A stretch of 64,000 nt of DNA from a virus. Below the pieces are notes generated by a model. That model was given only the letters and a program-made list of their open reading frames with translations. It was not told where the DNA came from and searched no databases. Every line of letters begins with the position of its first letter. Within the stretch, counting starts at the first letter, position 1. Location: the IMG/VR virus record IMGVR_UViG_3300014819_000002, positions 1 to 64,000 of that record; one strand, 5' to 3'. A program made the translations under genes and the position numbers. Shown one piece after another: positions 17,101-25,613 of the stretch.

Positions 17101-18662
17101 CTAATTTGCTTAAATTCTCTTAAAATTCCGTTTTCAACAATTCTACCTTTTACATTTCTTGACTTTCTTTTGGTTATCTTACCGGTCTTATATCCAAGCG
17201 TCTGCGCCAAGGTTTTAAGATCCTTAATCAATTCATAGTTTGACAATTCAAAGCAATGGCGCTCACATTTCCACTTGTCAACATAAGAACTACCATCTGC
17301 ATCATGCATACCCTGCAAGAATGCCTTACGACACTCGGCAGATGTTGCATAAACCCAGGATGGAATTCTTTTTGTTGTAGCTTTCCCTGCGAATCCCATT
17401 CTTTGAAGAATTATTGTTAACATCTTAGAGGAAGCAACCGTCTGAGATCCTTGATTAATCGAAGTATTTGGTTTCTTACCGGTAAACTTCTCAAGAAGAG
17501 ACGCATAAAAAATATTTTGCTTATCGTCCACTCCATTTGCAAAACATACTTGATTTCCAGAAATCCATCCATCACCAAGTAAAAAGCCAAATAGACGAGC
17601 AAATTCCGGAGTAACATTCTCTGGTATATATCTGGAACTATTCCAGTATCCATTTTTGTTCTTTTCATTAGGTCTAGACCTGTCGATAGAAACGTTTGTT
17701 TCCTTTGCGCTGTGAGTTGTGTTGATTATCAACATATCTCCAACTCTTAAATCTCCGGCGCTCTTATAATCAAAAGAATCCTTTGAGGCATCCCAAATCA
17801 AAATTTGATGTTCCTTAGATGTTCTTAAGAAGTTATGTTTTGTTCTTATTTCAAAACATGGTTTAAATCCAGAATTCTTTACACCAAGAACCGGTGATAC
17901 GACTTTTTGCTGTGATTGTAAATCAAAAGAAACAACTCTATCGCCAACCTTAATGTGCTGAATTTCCTTCAGACCATCTTCAGTTAGAATTTTAGTTGTT
18001 TTTTCATGACATGTCCCGTATGGCAAGAATAAATCATTACCAAGAACACGCATATGTGTTATTTGCCAGTTCTCAAGGTATCTATTTCCTCTTGTAAGCC
18101 ACTTATAACGAACAGCATATGGATCGTATTGATCAAAACCTTCTTCTCGTTCTAACTCATTTACAGGAATTGGTTGGACGTTAACAATACCGATATCTGG
18201 AATAACTTCATTATAGAGGAAGAAATCTCCATATTTGACTAAATTGCGTATCCATGGACGAAGATTAAAGTCTATATTGAGGATATCATAGAAGAGTTCT
18301 TCAAGAGCTTTTTTTACTTCCGGATTTTTAGAAAATAAGTGAAAAGCTTTACCCTTTTCATCACCGGCTGCTGTTTCATCAGCGAATATATTTAAAGCAG
18401 CAGCAATTTCTGGCTGATATTCCATTTCTGCGAATTCAGAATAACGAGCCATACGGTCAAGAATGCCATAGGCTCCGAGAACAGAGAAAGGGGAACTTTC
18501 ACGACCAAACGGAAATGGACCACGATAACCTAAGTTACCACGGACTAATTGATTATCGTAATAGCTTTTATAATCATATCCTTTAACACGACGTTGGATT
18601 GCGGGTCCAGACCGGAACAATTTGGTTAGTCTGGAAAAAAATGGATCATTTCGATTGGCCAA
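14121..18662 (-). CDS. portal protein, T4 gp20-like, interrupted by two inteins
   Basis: 1513 residues as translated; 713 after removing inteins at residues 218-586 and 722-1152. Exteins start ANRNDPFFSRLTKLFRSG and carry portal segments such as FADETAAGDEKGKAF, EPARRIWRQLMMMEDSMLVYR, FYIDVGNV and the YMEAVKQTMRSR helix, like the gp20 family. The start codon appears to be TTG at 18662: the codon before it in frame is not ATG, a stop lies two codons further up, and GAGG stands 9 bases ahead. The C-terminal 250 residues are acidic and disordered. Portal forms the DNA gate at the head vertex. Confidence 0.9.
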   Translation of the reverse strand: MANRNDPFFSRLTKLFRSGPAIQRRVKGYDYKSYYDNQLVRGNLGYRGPFPFGRESSPFSVLGAYGILDRMARYSEFAEMEYQPEIAAALNIFADETAAGDEKGKAFHLFSKNPEVKKALEELFYDILNIDFNLRPWIRNLVKYGDFFLYNEVIPDIGIVNVQPIPVNELEREEGFDQYDPYAVRYKWLTRGNRYLENWQITHMRVLGNDLFLPYGTCHEKTTKILTEDGLKEIQHIKVGDRVVSFDLQSQQKVVSPVLGVKNSGFKPCFEIRTKHNFLRTSKEHQILIWDASKDSFDYKSAGDLRVGDMLIINTTHSAKETNVSIDRSRPNEKNKNGYWNSSRYIPENVTPEFARLFGFLLGDGWISGNQVCFANGVDDKQNIFYASLLEKFTGKKPNTSINQGSQTVASSKMLTIILQRMGFAGKATTKRIPSWVYATSAECRKAFLQGMHDADGSSYVDKWKCERHCFELSNYELIKDLKTLAQTLGYKTGKITKRKSRNVKGRIVENGILREFKQISPSYMFYWFESQNKQIKKWSSPSKKSDYYITEPIVAIESVGSHETYDIYVQDSNHNFYANGIVTHNSLLEPARRIWRQLMMMEDSMLVYRVVRSPERRVFYIDVGNVAPNDVPSYMEAVKQTMRSRDVVDRTNGRMDQRYNPLSIDEDYFIPVRGGQTGTKIETLAGGQNATAVDDIKYLQQKLFAAIQVPKPYLNFDENLCLVGTTKISMLDGTESTIEEIVKSFSEKKEMWTYSIDTNSGAVVPGKIINAWKTKEVNEYYKVTIDNGEVIECTGNHPFLLRNGEYVRADSLKPDMSLMPVYRKLSSKTSGDKLDGYEMLYDNQANKWRYTHQVVVDALGEQSKCDKSFLEEGKTVVHHADFNKRNNMPDNLIRMGFKAHGQLHGALAKKNLLTIENREKIAGMWRNPDSTLRKNHMDGVLASWKSANSVFRKQAIAETNRRLHKVEKMHKRLSDLRSIGFMSGQEAPNYKKNPDIKAVQQIIFAGTYMPVAICKQLSCSMRGLKDVVKQAGYKNLQSFIQQTIDQSVIKLPPLKRYRIFVDLEELANIAATSKTRTEFYIKSNISRETFERHCRKKGIIPNEWFTLNLNKYNHKVIAVEMIKTVTPIPVYDITVEKWSNFLLSAGVVVHNSAKASLAQQDVRFSRTISVLQRVILSELNKMAMIHLYSKGFDGEDLIAFELKLSNPSTVAMQQKLEAMNTKFDIAGKAKETKLVDQDWIQKKLLDLTDDDIIKIEAGIRRDKIREVEIEAIAIKENLPEKNTTTGPFDPSNYVMAGADVKKNPPLGEPVGGNANTPIQPKNISNDMQAVATSGVSIAGQPSASPDAESSGLPIKATPFLSAAQHNKRRRVGMGGRNNLAMPDFKDMLSGTNKNLTDINDKETLNLKSQFTTISEDIDLDYKPPPVISRDIKNLMNKLDIYFEKNGGRRNKKILTEADVNLSNLSEENIFEMETVDDEIVINSYNQSENKDILKEEQEEENQNNDFDLSILE
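15207..16499 (-). mobile_element. intein 2 of portal, with HNH-type endonuclease
   Basis: 431 residues (722-1152 of the product), from Cys in CLVGTTKISMLDG to VVVHN, followed by Ser. Splicing block B is CTGNHPFLL. Instead of LAGLIDADG it holds an HNH pattern, VVHHADFNKRNNMPDNLIRM, followed by helical DNA-binding stretches. Inserted next to the PYLNFDEN segment of the portal. Splicing residues (Cys1, block B His, terminal HN, +1 Ser) are all present. Confidence 0.9.
16905..18011 (-). mobile_element. intein 1 of portal, with LAGLIDADG endonuclease
   Basis: 369 residues (218-586 of the product), from Cys in CHEKTTKILTEDGLKEI to NFYANGIVTHN, followed by Ser. Two LAGLIDADG motifs are seen, LFGFLLGDGWI and LQGMHDADGSS. 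Block B is TSKEHQILI (His present). Fully equipped for splicing and homing. Confidence 0.92.
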
Positions 18663-18701
18663 TGTAAATTACCTCTTCGTGATTGTAATTATTGAGTGAA
18701 A

Positions 18702-19727
18702 ATGAGTGGAGTGTCCAAAGTGAATAAAAAGTCAAATTTAGAAAATCTTCTAAACGAATTATTTGAAATAGAAAATAAAAATATTTCAGATTCAGATAGT
18801 CCGGATAATTCTTCAAATAAAAATTCTGAGCAGCCAAGAGAAGAATCAATAACTCCTCACGATCAAAAAATAATTGATTCATTGAAGGATGAAATTGAAA
18901 AGACAATTAATGCATCTGTCGAAGTAGAGCAAGATTCAAGTCAAATTAGCGAAAGTAGCAATATTGGCGGATTCGATTATGAAAATAAAGTTTTAAAAGC
19001 AATTAGATTAGCTGGGCTGACAGGTAATATAACAACTGGAGCTGGAGCAAGTGCTGCGGCAGCAGATGCAGATATTAAGATCAATGATGAAGTTTTCAAT
19101 ATTGAAGTAAAATTAGATAACAATGCACAAATGGGCGGTTCAAGCGTTCGTTTTGGTTCAAAAGGTATAAAGTTAGTTAAAAGTATGGAACCTGAAACAG
19201 AAGATTTGCTAGTGGCGGCAATTGCATCAAAAGCTTCCGAATTGAACAAACTAATATCATTTATTTCTAAAAAAAGACCAAAAGCAATTAATTCCAAAGT
19301 TTCTGGTTTTCCAATGTCTTGCACAAAAGATGCATGGGAAGAAGCAGCGTATAAAAAGTTACTTGTGAATGTAAAAATCAAAAATACGGTAGATTTTATT
19401 TCAAAACACTACGCTAAAAAAGGCATATTTTATATACAAATCGGCGGCGCAGGACTTTTCTATTTAGCTGGGAATCCAGCAAATCTCCCAATTCCACAAT
19501 TGCAAGGAAATATCGATATCGAAATTAGATCCGCAAGATCAGGTGCAAAGATGTTGGCATCAGGTGTAGAAGTTGTTGGTGGTGGAATTAGAGTTCAAGC
19601 TCGCCTTAAAACAAAAGGACAATCACCTTTTACGGCAGATGACCCAGGAAGCCTTAAGCGAATGTTGGATGTAATGCTCATGAGAAACGCAAACGTGTCA
19701 ATCCAAAATAAAAAAACAAAACTCTGA
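18702..19727 (+). CDS. putative PD-(D/E)XK nuclease-fold protein
   Basis: About 341 residues; ATG at 18702 preferred, GTG at 18696 possible. Residues 1-85 are disordered and acidic. After GGFDYENKVLKAIRLAGL comes ADADIKINDEVFNIEVKLD, which fits the D...ExK core of the PD-(D/E)XK fold (Asp, Glu, Lys spaced as expected), with the early Glu in the YENK helix. C-terminal part is beta-rich (IDIEIRSARSGAKM). It is divergent from the portal gene (39 bases) and convergent with 19730. Substrate is unknown; host DNA degradation, head completion and recombination are all possible. Confidence 0.5.
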   Translation: MSGVSKVNKKSNLENLLNELFEIENKNISDSDSPDNSSNKNSEQPREESITPHDQKIIDSLKDEIEKTINASVEVEQDSSQISESSNIGGFDYENKVLKAIRLAGLTGNITTGAGASAAAADADIKINDEVFNIEVKLDNNAQMGGSSVRFGSKGIKLVKSMEPETEDLLVAAIASKASELNKLISFISKKRPKAINSKVSGFPMSCTKDAWEEAAYKKLLVNVKIKNTVDFISKHYAKKGIFYIQIGGAGLFYLAGNPANLPIPQLQGNIDIEIRSARSGAKMLASGVEVVGGGIRVQARLKTKGQSPFTADDPGSLKRMLDVMLMRNANVSIQNKKTKL

Positions 19728-19729
19728 AA

Positions 19730-20302
19730 TCAAGCTTTTAACATATTATATATAACTGGACCATAAAGTCTAACTGGTTCTGGTAATCCTGCTATAAAAG
19801 CTTTCATATTAGCTTTTGTGCCTTTAGCTAATGCCTTACGCATAACAGTTCCGGAAATACCACCCGTCTCCCCACGATCAATCATTTTAAGTTCAAATTG
19901 ATCATTCTCTACAAGACGAGGCCAATATTTCATTTGTTTTTCTTTACTATAGTTTTTAACAGCATCTTCTGGATCTGAATAGACATAATAACTGTTATAA
20001 TTGTTTGCGTCGGCGTTAGCATCAATAAGGATATCCATAATAGAACGAATAGGTGTTTTGGTATATATGACATCTATATTTCCAAGCTTTGTAATAGCTG
20101 GTACCAAATATTCATTCCATATAGGTTCCATCTGTGCCCAAGTAAGAGGCAGTTCACCTTCACGTTTGCGATCACCCATAGAAACAAAAAGTTTAACTTG
20201 ATCACATTCACTTGAAGCTTTTTTAACTAAATTATAATGACCTGCCGTGAAAGGCTTAAAGCCTCCAGCAATAAGTCCAATTGTTTTACGAGCACTTTCC
20301 AT
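19730..20302 (-). CDS. nucleotidyltransferase (cytidylyltransferase-like fold)
   Basis: 190 residues. GLIAGGFKPFTAGHYNLVKKA is the (H/T)xGH nucleotide-binding loop, here TAGHY with the second His kept. ISGTVMRKAL near residue 145 matches the ISSTxVR motif that binds the nucleotide phosphates. The fold covers NMN/phosphopantetheine adenylyltransferases and cytidylyltransferases; substrate cannot be told. NAD salvage by an NMNAT-like enzyme is common in T4-like phages and is one possibility. A second, different member lies at 31273. Confidence 0.75.
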   Translation of the reverse strand: MESARKTIGLIAGGFKPFTAGHYNLVKKASSECDQVKLFVSMGDRKREGELPLTWAQMEPIWNEYLVPAITKLGNIDVIYTKTPIRSIMDILIDANADANNYNSYYVYSDPEDAVKNYSKEKQMKYWPRLVENDQFELKMIDRGETGGISGTVMRKALAKGTKANMKAFIAGLPEPVRLYGPVIYNMLKA

Positions 20303-20352
20303 GTATAGCCTCTTCTAATTGGTAGGGTTCCACAACTAATTATAGGATAAAG

Positions 20353-20715
20353 ATGAAAGAAATAAATGATATTCCGGATAAGATTTGGGAAGCTATTAAT
20401 TATGTAATGCAATATGCCACTGGTACAGACAATTGGTTGGCAGTTAAAAAAGAAATAATGTGGTTATTAACAAATGAATATCGTCATTATTTTTCTCGCA
20501 GACATTATGCAACAAAGAAACATTCCTTAAATGATTTTGAAAAACTTGTGATAGAATATTGGAAGAGTGAGACGGGTCAAGATTTAAAAATACCAGATAA
20601 CGTTATACACAATCCTAATTGGGTAAGACACCGCCGAGGCTGGGGTTTGAAGAAATATAATAAAGAGAGACAAAAGAATGCAGAACTCAAAAGAAAAAAT
20701 AAAAAAGATTCGTGA
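20353..20715 (+). CDS. hypothetical basic protein
   Basis: 120 residues, not recognised. Aromatic and basic (NYVMQYATGTDNWLAVKKEIMW; tail GLKKYNKERQKNAELKRKN). AGGATAAAG stands ahead of the ATG. Overlaps the start of the next gene by 38 bases in another frame, which suggests a coupled pair. Confidence 0.6.
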   Translation: MKEINDIPDKIWEAINYVMQYATGTDNWLAVKKEIMWLLTNEYRHYFSRRHYATKKHSLNDFEKLVIEYWKSETGQDLKIPDNVIHNPNWVRHRRGWGLKKYNKERQKNAELKRKNKKDS

Positions 20716-21955
20716 CCGTGCTCTCTTGAGAGAATTTATAAATCTTCAATTATCAAAAAAACTCTTGGAACAAGATGGTGATTATTATGGTGGTTATGAT
20801 GATGCCGGTATTATGGTAGGTGGTTATGCAGAACCTGGCGCTCCATCATCTAATATAGCAACATTCTTAACCAAATCTGATTTTGCTCGTTTATTAGGTT
20901 TAGATGCAATACACAACGCATTTAAAACAGCGGCATATGGAATTAAACGTTTAGCAACTAAAACATTTGGAGAATCCAAAATATTAGCTAAAAGTCTATT
21001 TTGGTATTTAATGCCCGTATTTTTAAAATCAAGTAAATTTGATAATATCATTGATATGGCCGAACAAGAACGGGCCGTTATAGAAAATCAATTAGAAAAA
21101 ATTGATGGCGAATATGCAGAAGTATTAAAAAAAAACAATGAAATATTTGAAAATCCGGATTTTAATTTTGCATTTTTTGTTGCCGCTCCGGGAGCAGTTA
21201 TTGGTTCTGAAATTATCAAAAAGTCATTAAAAGCTTCATTGGAAATGTTTCATGTATTAGTTGGAAAAGATAATGTTACAGAAAGCATTGGAAATCAAAT
21301 AACTAATATATTTGAAGATTTGACAACACGTATTGGATTAAATCCAAAAAATTATACTGACCGTGCAGCGGTAGAATCTAGAATCCTAAATAACTTACGT
21401 CAAGATTTTCCTAATTTAACACAAGGCGAACTTCATGACATCATTAATGAAGTACAAGGTCAGAGATTAGAAGAACAGTCTATAAAACCAAATTTATCAG
21501 CACAAAAACAAATAGATGCATATTTGACAACTCCCGATGGTCTTGCACATATATCAGGAATTAGTAATGCATTGGATAAATTACGTCGCCATATATCAAG
21601 TTCTCAATCGCAACAAAAAATGAATAACAGTCCAATTGCAAAAGCTGGGCAACAAATATTGGCTACTAATATTGTAAATGCAGCAAAATCTGCAATCAAT
21701 AAGTTTGATATGAACTATATAAAAACAAATTATCAACAAGAAATAGATAAATTCTTTAATGAAAAAGGAATTACGGATCCTGAACAAAAAAAAGAATTAG
21801 TTGAAGATCCTAAAGTAGTTAGTGAACTTGAAAAGCTTTTAAAAAATACTCTTAAAAAAGCGTACACGAAACAACTTGATGAATTAGAAAAAATTAATCC
21901 AATGATTCTTAAATCTGTAGTTACGTCTGGTAAAAAACAAATTGATGCCATGTAG
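20678..21955 (+). CDS. hypothetical virion-type protein with targeting-like leader
   Basis: 425 residues, not recognised. Start RALLREFINLQLSKKLLEQD resembles the leaders on other head-associated proteins here. Then a Gly/Tyr-rich hinge (GDYYGGYDDAGIMVGGY), a helical middle with one hydrophobic stretch (FFVAAPGAVIGSEII), and a long charged helical tail. GAGAG lies about 8 bases before the ATG. An internal or ejected protein is plausible but unproven. Confidence 0.6.
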   Translation: MQNSKEKIKKIRDRALLREFINLQLSKKLLEQDGDYYGGYDDAGIMVGGYAEPGAPSSNIATFLTKSDFARLLGLDAIHNAFKTAAYGIKRLATKTFGESKILAKSLFWYLMPVFLKSSKFDNIIDMAEQERAVIENQLEKIDGEYAEVLKKNNEIFENPDFNFAFFVAAPGAVIGSEIIKKSLKASLEMFHVLVGKDNVTESIGNQITNIFEDLTTRIGLNPKNYTDRAAVESRILNNLRQDFPNLTQGELHDIINEVQGQRLEEQSIKPNLSAQKQIDAYLTTPDGLAHISGISNALDKLRRHISSSQSQQKMNNSPIAKAGQQILATNIVNAAKSAINKFDMNYIKTNYQQEIDKFFNEKGITDPEQKKELVEDPKVVSELEKLLKNTLKKAYTKQLDELEKINPMILKSVVTSGKKQIDAM

Positions 21956-22024
21956 ACAGTTTTCTGTTTTTTCATCCAAATAAAAAACTTACTATTATCC
22001 TCTTTTCAAAAAGGAGTGATATAT

Positions 22025-22294
22025 ATGGCATTAGATGGAGCAGAACGACAACCCGATGAGATTAATGAATTAACAGCTCTCGTCGTTGAATTTGTTGATC
22101 GTTTTAAGAATATAGAAAATGAGATTACTCTTCTAAAAGAAAGCCAAAAAGAATTGGTAGAGGAGTATAGCGATCGTCTTGATGTAAAAACATTACAGGC
22201 AGCTATGAGAACAGTTAAGATTAAGAAGAAGGTATCGTATAAAGATACTTTTGATACTTTTGTTGATATTTTGTCTGAACATGAAAGTATCTGA
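22025..22294 (+). CDS. hypothetical coiled-coil protein
   Basis: 89 residues from the ATG at 22025, fixed by AAGGAG 9 bases ahead. Helical and charged (NELTALVVEFVDRFKNIENEI); the tail KVSYKDTFDTFVDIL is short and hydrophobic. First of a plus-strand row running to the chaperonin. Function unknown. Confidence 0.65.
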   Translation: MALDGAERQPDEINELTALVVEFVDRFKNIENEITLLKESQKELVEEYSDRLDVKTLQAAMRTVKIKKKVSYKDTFDTFVDILSEHESI

Positions 22295-22310
22295 AATATA
22301 GAAAGAACAT

Positions 22311-22769
22311 ATGAGTACCGTAAAAACAACTAATAAGCAACCGCAATTGCCGGTTATTCTTTATGAAGAACCATCTGGCAAAAATGATCGGGGTATTTCA
22401 ATGCCCTATATTGAAGTACCCAAAGAAGGACAAATGCCACCTGTATTGTTTATATTTGAATATAAGCATACCGGAGAGACAGAACCTGATGCCCGAGGTC
22501 GAGAAGTGGCCATCGTAGATCAGATACCACACAAGTATGTAGATATGGAATATCTTAAAGATAGATTATCTCCAGAATTAAATGATCAAATAAGAGTAGC
22601 ACTTGGAATGAAACCGCTTCAAGTAGCTAAACAAGAAGGTCAAAAAATAATGGACAAAGTAATGTTCCAAGTTTCTATCGTTAAAGATGAAGCCGAAAGA
22701 GATAAACAAGAAAAACAAGCATTAGTAACAAAAGAACTTGAAAAAAAGACAAAGGAGAAAATGCAATGA
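22311..22769 (+). CDS. hypothetical protein
   Basis: 152 residues, not recognised. Globular first half (QLPVILYEEPSGKNDRG; PPVLFIFEYKHTGETEP) and a Lys/Glu-rich helical tail (KDEAERDKQEKQALVTKEL). Its stop overlaps the next start (ATGA type), pointing to a single message through 25613. Confidence 0.65.
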   Translation: MSTVKTTNKQPQLPVILYEEPSGKNDRGISMPYIEVPKEGQMPPVLFIFEYKHTGETEPDARGREVAIVDQIPHKYVDMEYLKDRLSPELNDQIRVALGMKPLQVAKQEGQKIMDKVMFQVSIVKDEAERDKQEKQALVTKELEKKTKEKMQ

Positions 22770-22954
22770 AATTACATCCAAATGTTGTTGAGAAATTGAT
22801 ATATCTTTATGAAAATTATGGTGGTCACGTTAATAATGCGAAACTGCGTGCTCATCTTCAAAATCTTGATCTCTCGGCTTATGAACGTAAAACTGGCGAA
22901 CAAGATGTTGTTTTGGTTTTAACAGAAGATATGATGAAAGCGATTCGTAAGTGA
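22766..22954 (+). CDS. hypothetical small protein
   Basis: 62 residues, not recognised. Helical with a possible winged or HTH-like start (HPNVVEKLIYLYENYGGHV). Preceded by AAAGGAG and overlapping the upstream gene by 4 bases; next gene follows 7 bases after its stop. Confidence 0.65.
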   Translation: MKLHPNVVEKLIYLYENYGGHVNNAKLRAHLQNLDLSAYERKTGEQDVVLVLTEDMMKAIRK

Positions 22955-22961
22955 GAATAAT

Positions 22962-23525
22962 ATGCCACTTGGAGAAAACAGTACGTTAAAAATAGGTCAG
23001 ATTATTTATGTGCTTTCAAATAAGGCACAAAAGATCATTCCAGCAATAGTTGTTGAAGAAATGACTGTAAAAAAACTAGAAGGTAATGAAGTTTCATGGA
23101 AAGTTTCTGTTGGACCAACTGGTAAAGAAAAAATAATTGATTCAAAACGTCTAGATGGAGAACTTTATGAAACACTTCTAGAAGTAGAAAACGTTTTAAA
23201 ACAAAGATTAGAAGCATTTGTTAATGGTATTATTGTAGATGCTCAGAAAAGAGCAGAAATTTGGTATGGGAACAAGCCTAAATTAGTGCAACAAAGTGCA
23301 ACTCAAGATAAAATTGATCCGGATACTTTAATTGAGGAAGAAACATCAATGTTACAAGATATCAAGAAAAAATCCGGATTATCTCATGCACAAACAAGCA
23401 AAGAAGTTCGTAATAAGCTTTTAGCAGCTCTGTCTGATGAACAAAAGACATCAACAGATATTGTGGAACAAGAAGAAATTCAGCTTCCAGATGGTCAGGT
23501 AGTAAAGGTAAACATTAGAACATGA
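22962..23525 (+). CDS. hypothetical protein upstream of the chaperonin
   Basis: 187 residues, not recognised. Beta-rich N-terminal half (IGQIIYVLSNKAQKIIPAIVVEE), helical middle (LLEVENVLKQRLEAFVNGI), charged tail. ATGA overlap with the GroEL gene suggests they are made together, so a helper or client role is possible, without evidence. Confidence 0.65.
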   Translation: MPLGENSTLKIGQIIYVLSNKAQKIIPAIVVEEMTVKKLEGNEVSWKVSVGPTGKEKIIDSKRLDGELYETLLEVENVLKQRLEAFVNGIIVDAQKRAEIWYGNKPKLVQQSATQDKIDPDTLIEEETSMLQDIKKKSGLSHAQTSKEVRNKLLAALSDEQKTSTDIVEQEEIQLPDGQVVKVNIRT

Positions 23526-25252
23526 ATAATCAATCTCCAAATCAAAGAGTTGTTTTTTTCCCCAAGGCTCATGAAGAACTATATAAAGGAGCTACAATAT
23601 TAGCTAATGCCGTAGCTTCTACGATGGGTCCATCTGGACATTCCGTAATAATCGACATGGAAACCGGACCTCCATTAATCACAAAAGATGGTGTAACCGT
23701 AGCTAAATCTATAAATCTTAAAGATAAACTTCAATCTATGGGAGCTGAACTCCTTAAAGAAGTTGCATCAAAAACAAATGAGCGTGCTGGAGATGGTACG
23801 TCGTCTAGTGTTGTATTAGGTCATGCTATCTTCACAGAAGGTCTTAAGATGATATCAACAGGGCGTTCTGCGATTGATATTAAGAAAGGTATGGATAATG
23901 CTTCCGAAATCGTTATCAAGTTTCTTAGACAGAATTCTATACCTATTTCATCAAGAGAGGATATTGTTAATGTTGGAACAATCTCTGCTAATGGTGATCG
24001 TTCTATCGGTGATCTACTCGCTACTGCAATAGAACGTGTAGGTAATGACGGCATCATTACAGTAGAACCTGCTAAAAGCGTAGAAACTACCCTTGATATC
24101 GTTGAAGGTATGCAGTTAGATACTGGCTATGTTTCACCATTCTTTATTACAAACTCTGAACGTGCTACCTGTGAACTTGAGAATCCATACGTTTTAATGA
24201 CACCTAATAAGATATCTTCTATACAGGATATTATAGGATTATTAGAGGGTGGTCTTAAAACGTCCCGTCCATTATTGATTATTGCAGATGATGTAGAAGG
24301 CGAAGCACTTCATACTCTTATCGTTAACAAGACTAAGGGAGTTGTTAAAGTTTGTGCTATTAAAGCTCCAAGCTATGGTGAACATCGGGCTGATATTCTC
24401 TCAGACATTCAGACATTAACTGGTGGTACAATATTCAACGCCACTACAGATATAACTCTTAAAAAAGCTAGCCTTAATCATCTTGGTTCTGCCAAAAAGG
24501 TTATTATAGGGCGTAATACAACTACAATCATTAGCGATCTAGATAGTGAACGTAAAACAGCCCTAGAAGACCGTATACGGGCTCTTAGAACCTCTCTAGC
24601 GGAAGATAAGACCCTTGACGCCCTTCATGTAGACAAATACCGTAAAAGGCTTGCTAGGCTCTCTGGTGGTGTAGCTATTATTAAGGTTGGCGGCTCAACA
24701 GAAGTAGAAATATTGGAAAAGAAAGATAGAGTGGAGGATGCAGTAAATGCGACATTGGCAGCTACACAAGAAGGTATTGTTCCTGGGGGTGGCACTGCTC
24801 TTTATTATGCCGCTAATCATCTCCGTGAACAGATAGCTCTTAAACAATCTGTAAATACTTCACAAGATGAAATGGCTGGTATGGAGATCATTGCTAATGT
24901 TTGTGAATATCCCCTAAATACAATTGTAAGCAATACAGGTGCTTCACCTGATGTTGTTAAACAAAGATTAAAGACCAATCTTACTGGACATAAAGTTTTT
25001 TATGTAGATACAGAAAATGCTGATGTAGAAGATTTGGTTGCGGCTGTAAAACAATTTAAGACAAAGATTGATACCAGAAAAAATGATAGACGTTTTGGCT
25101 ATAACGCTGCTAAGGGCACATATGGTGATTTAGTAGCGGAAGGCATTATAGACCCGGTTAAAGTAACCAGATATGCACTAGAACACGCAGTAAGCGTTAT
25201 TGGATTAACGTTATCTTGTAATTCAGTTATAGTAAATGAAGAGGAGAAATAA
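23522..25252 (+). CDS. groEL: GroEL-type chaperonin
   Basis: 576 residues, slightly longer than bacterial GroEL (about 548). Group I motifs are kept: TMGPSGHSVIID, TKDGVTVAKSI (54-64), the ATP loop NERAGDGTSSS (86-96), VPGGGTAL near 419, and YNAAKGTYGDLV.EGIIDP near the end. The apical domain is divergent, and there is no GGM tail; it ends SVIVNEEEK. No GroES was recognised nearby. Jumbo phages such as EL are known to carry their own chaperonin that folds phage proteins. It is the main gene of a coupled plus-strand row (22025-25613). Confidence 0.95.
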   Translation: MNNQSPNQRVVFFPKAHEELYKGATILANAVASTMGPSGHSVIIDMETGPPLITKDGVTVAKSINLKDKLQSMGAELLKEVASKTNERAGDGTSSSVVLGHAIFTEGLKMISTGRSAIDIKKGMDNASEIVIKFLRQNSIPISSREDIVNVGTISANGDRSIGDLLATAIERVGNDGIITVEPAKSVETTLDIVEGMQLDTGYVSPFFITNSERATCELENPYVLMTPNKISSIQDIIGLLEGGLKTSRPLLIIADDVEGEALHTLIVNKTKGVVKVCAIKAPSYGEHRADILSDIQTLTGGTIFNATTDITLKKASLNHLGSAKKVIIGRNTTTIISDLDSERKTALEDRIRALRTSLAEDKTLDALHVDKYRKRLARLSGGVAIIKVGGSTEVEILEKKDRVEDAVNATLAATQEGIVPGGGTALYYAANHLREQIALKQSVNTSQDEMAGMEIIANVCEYPLNTIVSNTGASPDVVKQRLKTNLTGHKVFYVDTENADVEDLVAAVKQFKTKIDTRKNDRRFGYNAAKGTYGDLVAEGIIDPVKVTRYALEHAVSVIGLTLSCNSVIVNEEEK

Positions 25253-25253
25253 T

Positions 25254-25613
25254 ATGAAAGGCGATAGAGTTCAAATTACATCAGGTATGTTACATACCCA
25301 AGCAGATGAAGTCCTACCAGTATATGCACCAACAAAATTACAAAATGGTCAACTCAAAGAAAGTTATGATGGTTCATATGAGTTTCAAAGATTAGGTGGA
25401 GTTAAAGCTGGTACTACTGGAGTTATTCAAGGACCACCACTTAAAATTCATAAAACACAACTTTTACATCTACAAAATAATGCCGCCATCGCATCATTAG
25501 GCGGGACAAATGATTTTGTTAACATGTTTCCAGTAATGTTAGATTATTATCAACAGCTAGGCTGGTTTCCGTCAGAACATATCAAAATTGTTTCTGGTGA
25601 CGTTTTAAGATGA
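25254..25613 (+). CDS. hypothetical SH3-like protein after the chaperonin
   Basis: 119 residues from the ATG at 25254, fixed by GAGGAG ahead. Start KGDRVQITSGMLHTQADE and GGVKAGTTGVIQGPPLKI suggest a small barrel, then FPVMLDYYQQLGWFPSEHI. I looked for a GroES mobile loop and fold and do not see them. Last gene of the chaperonin row. Confidence 0.65.
   Translation: MKGDRVQITSGMLHTQADEVLPVYAPTKLQNGQLKESYDGSYEFQRLGGVKAGTTGVIQGPPLKIHKTQLLHLQNNAAIASLGGTNDFVNMFPVMLDYYQQLGWFPSEHIKIVSGDVLR

Noticed and set aside
25254-25613. Possible GroES beside GroEL
   Set aside because: No GroES mobile loop or fold pattern; kept as hypothetical.
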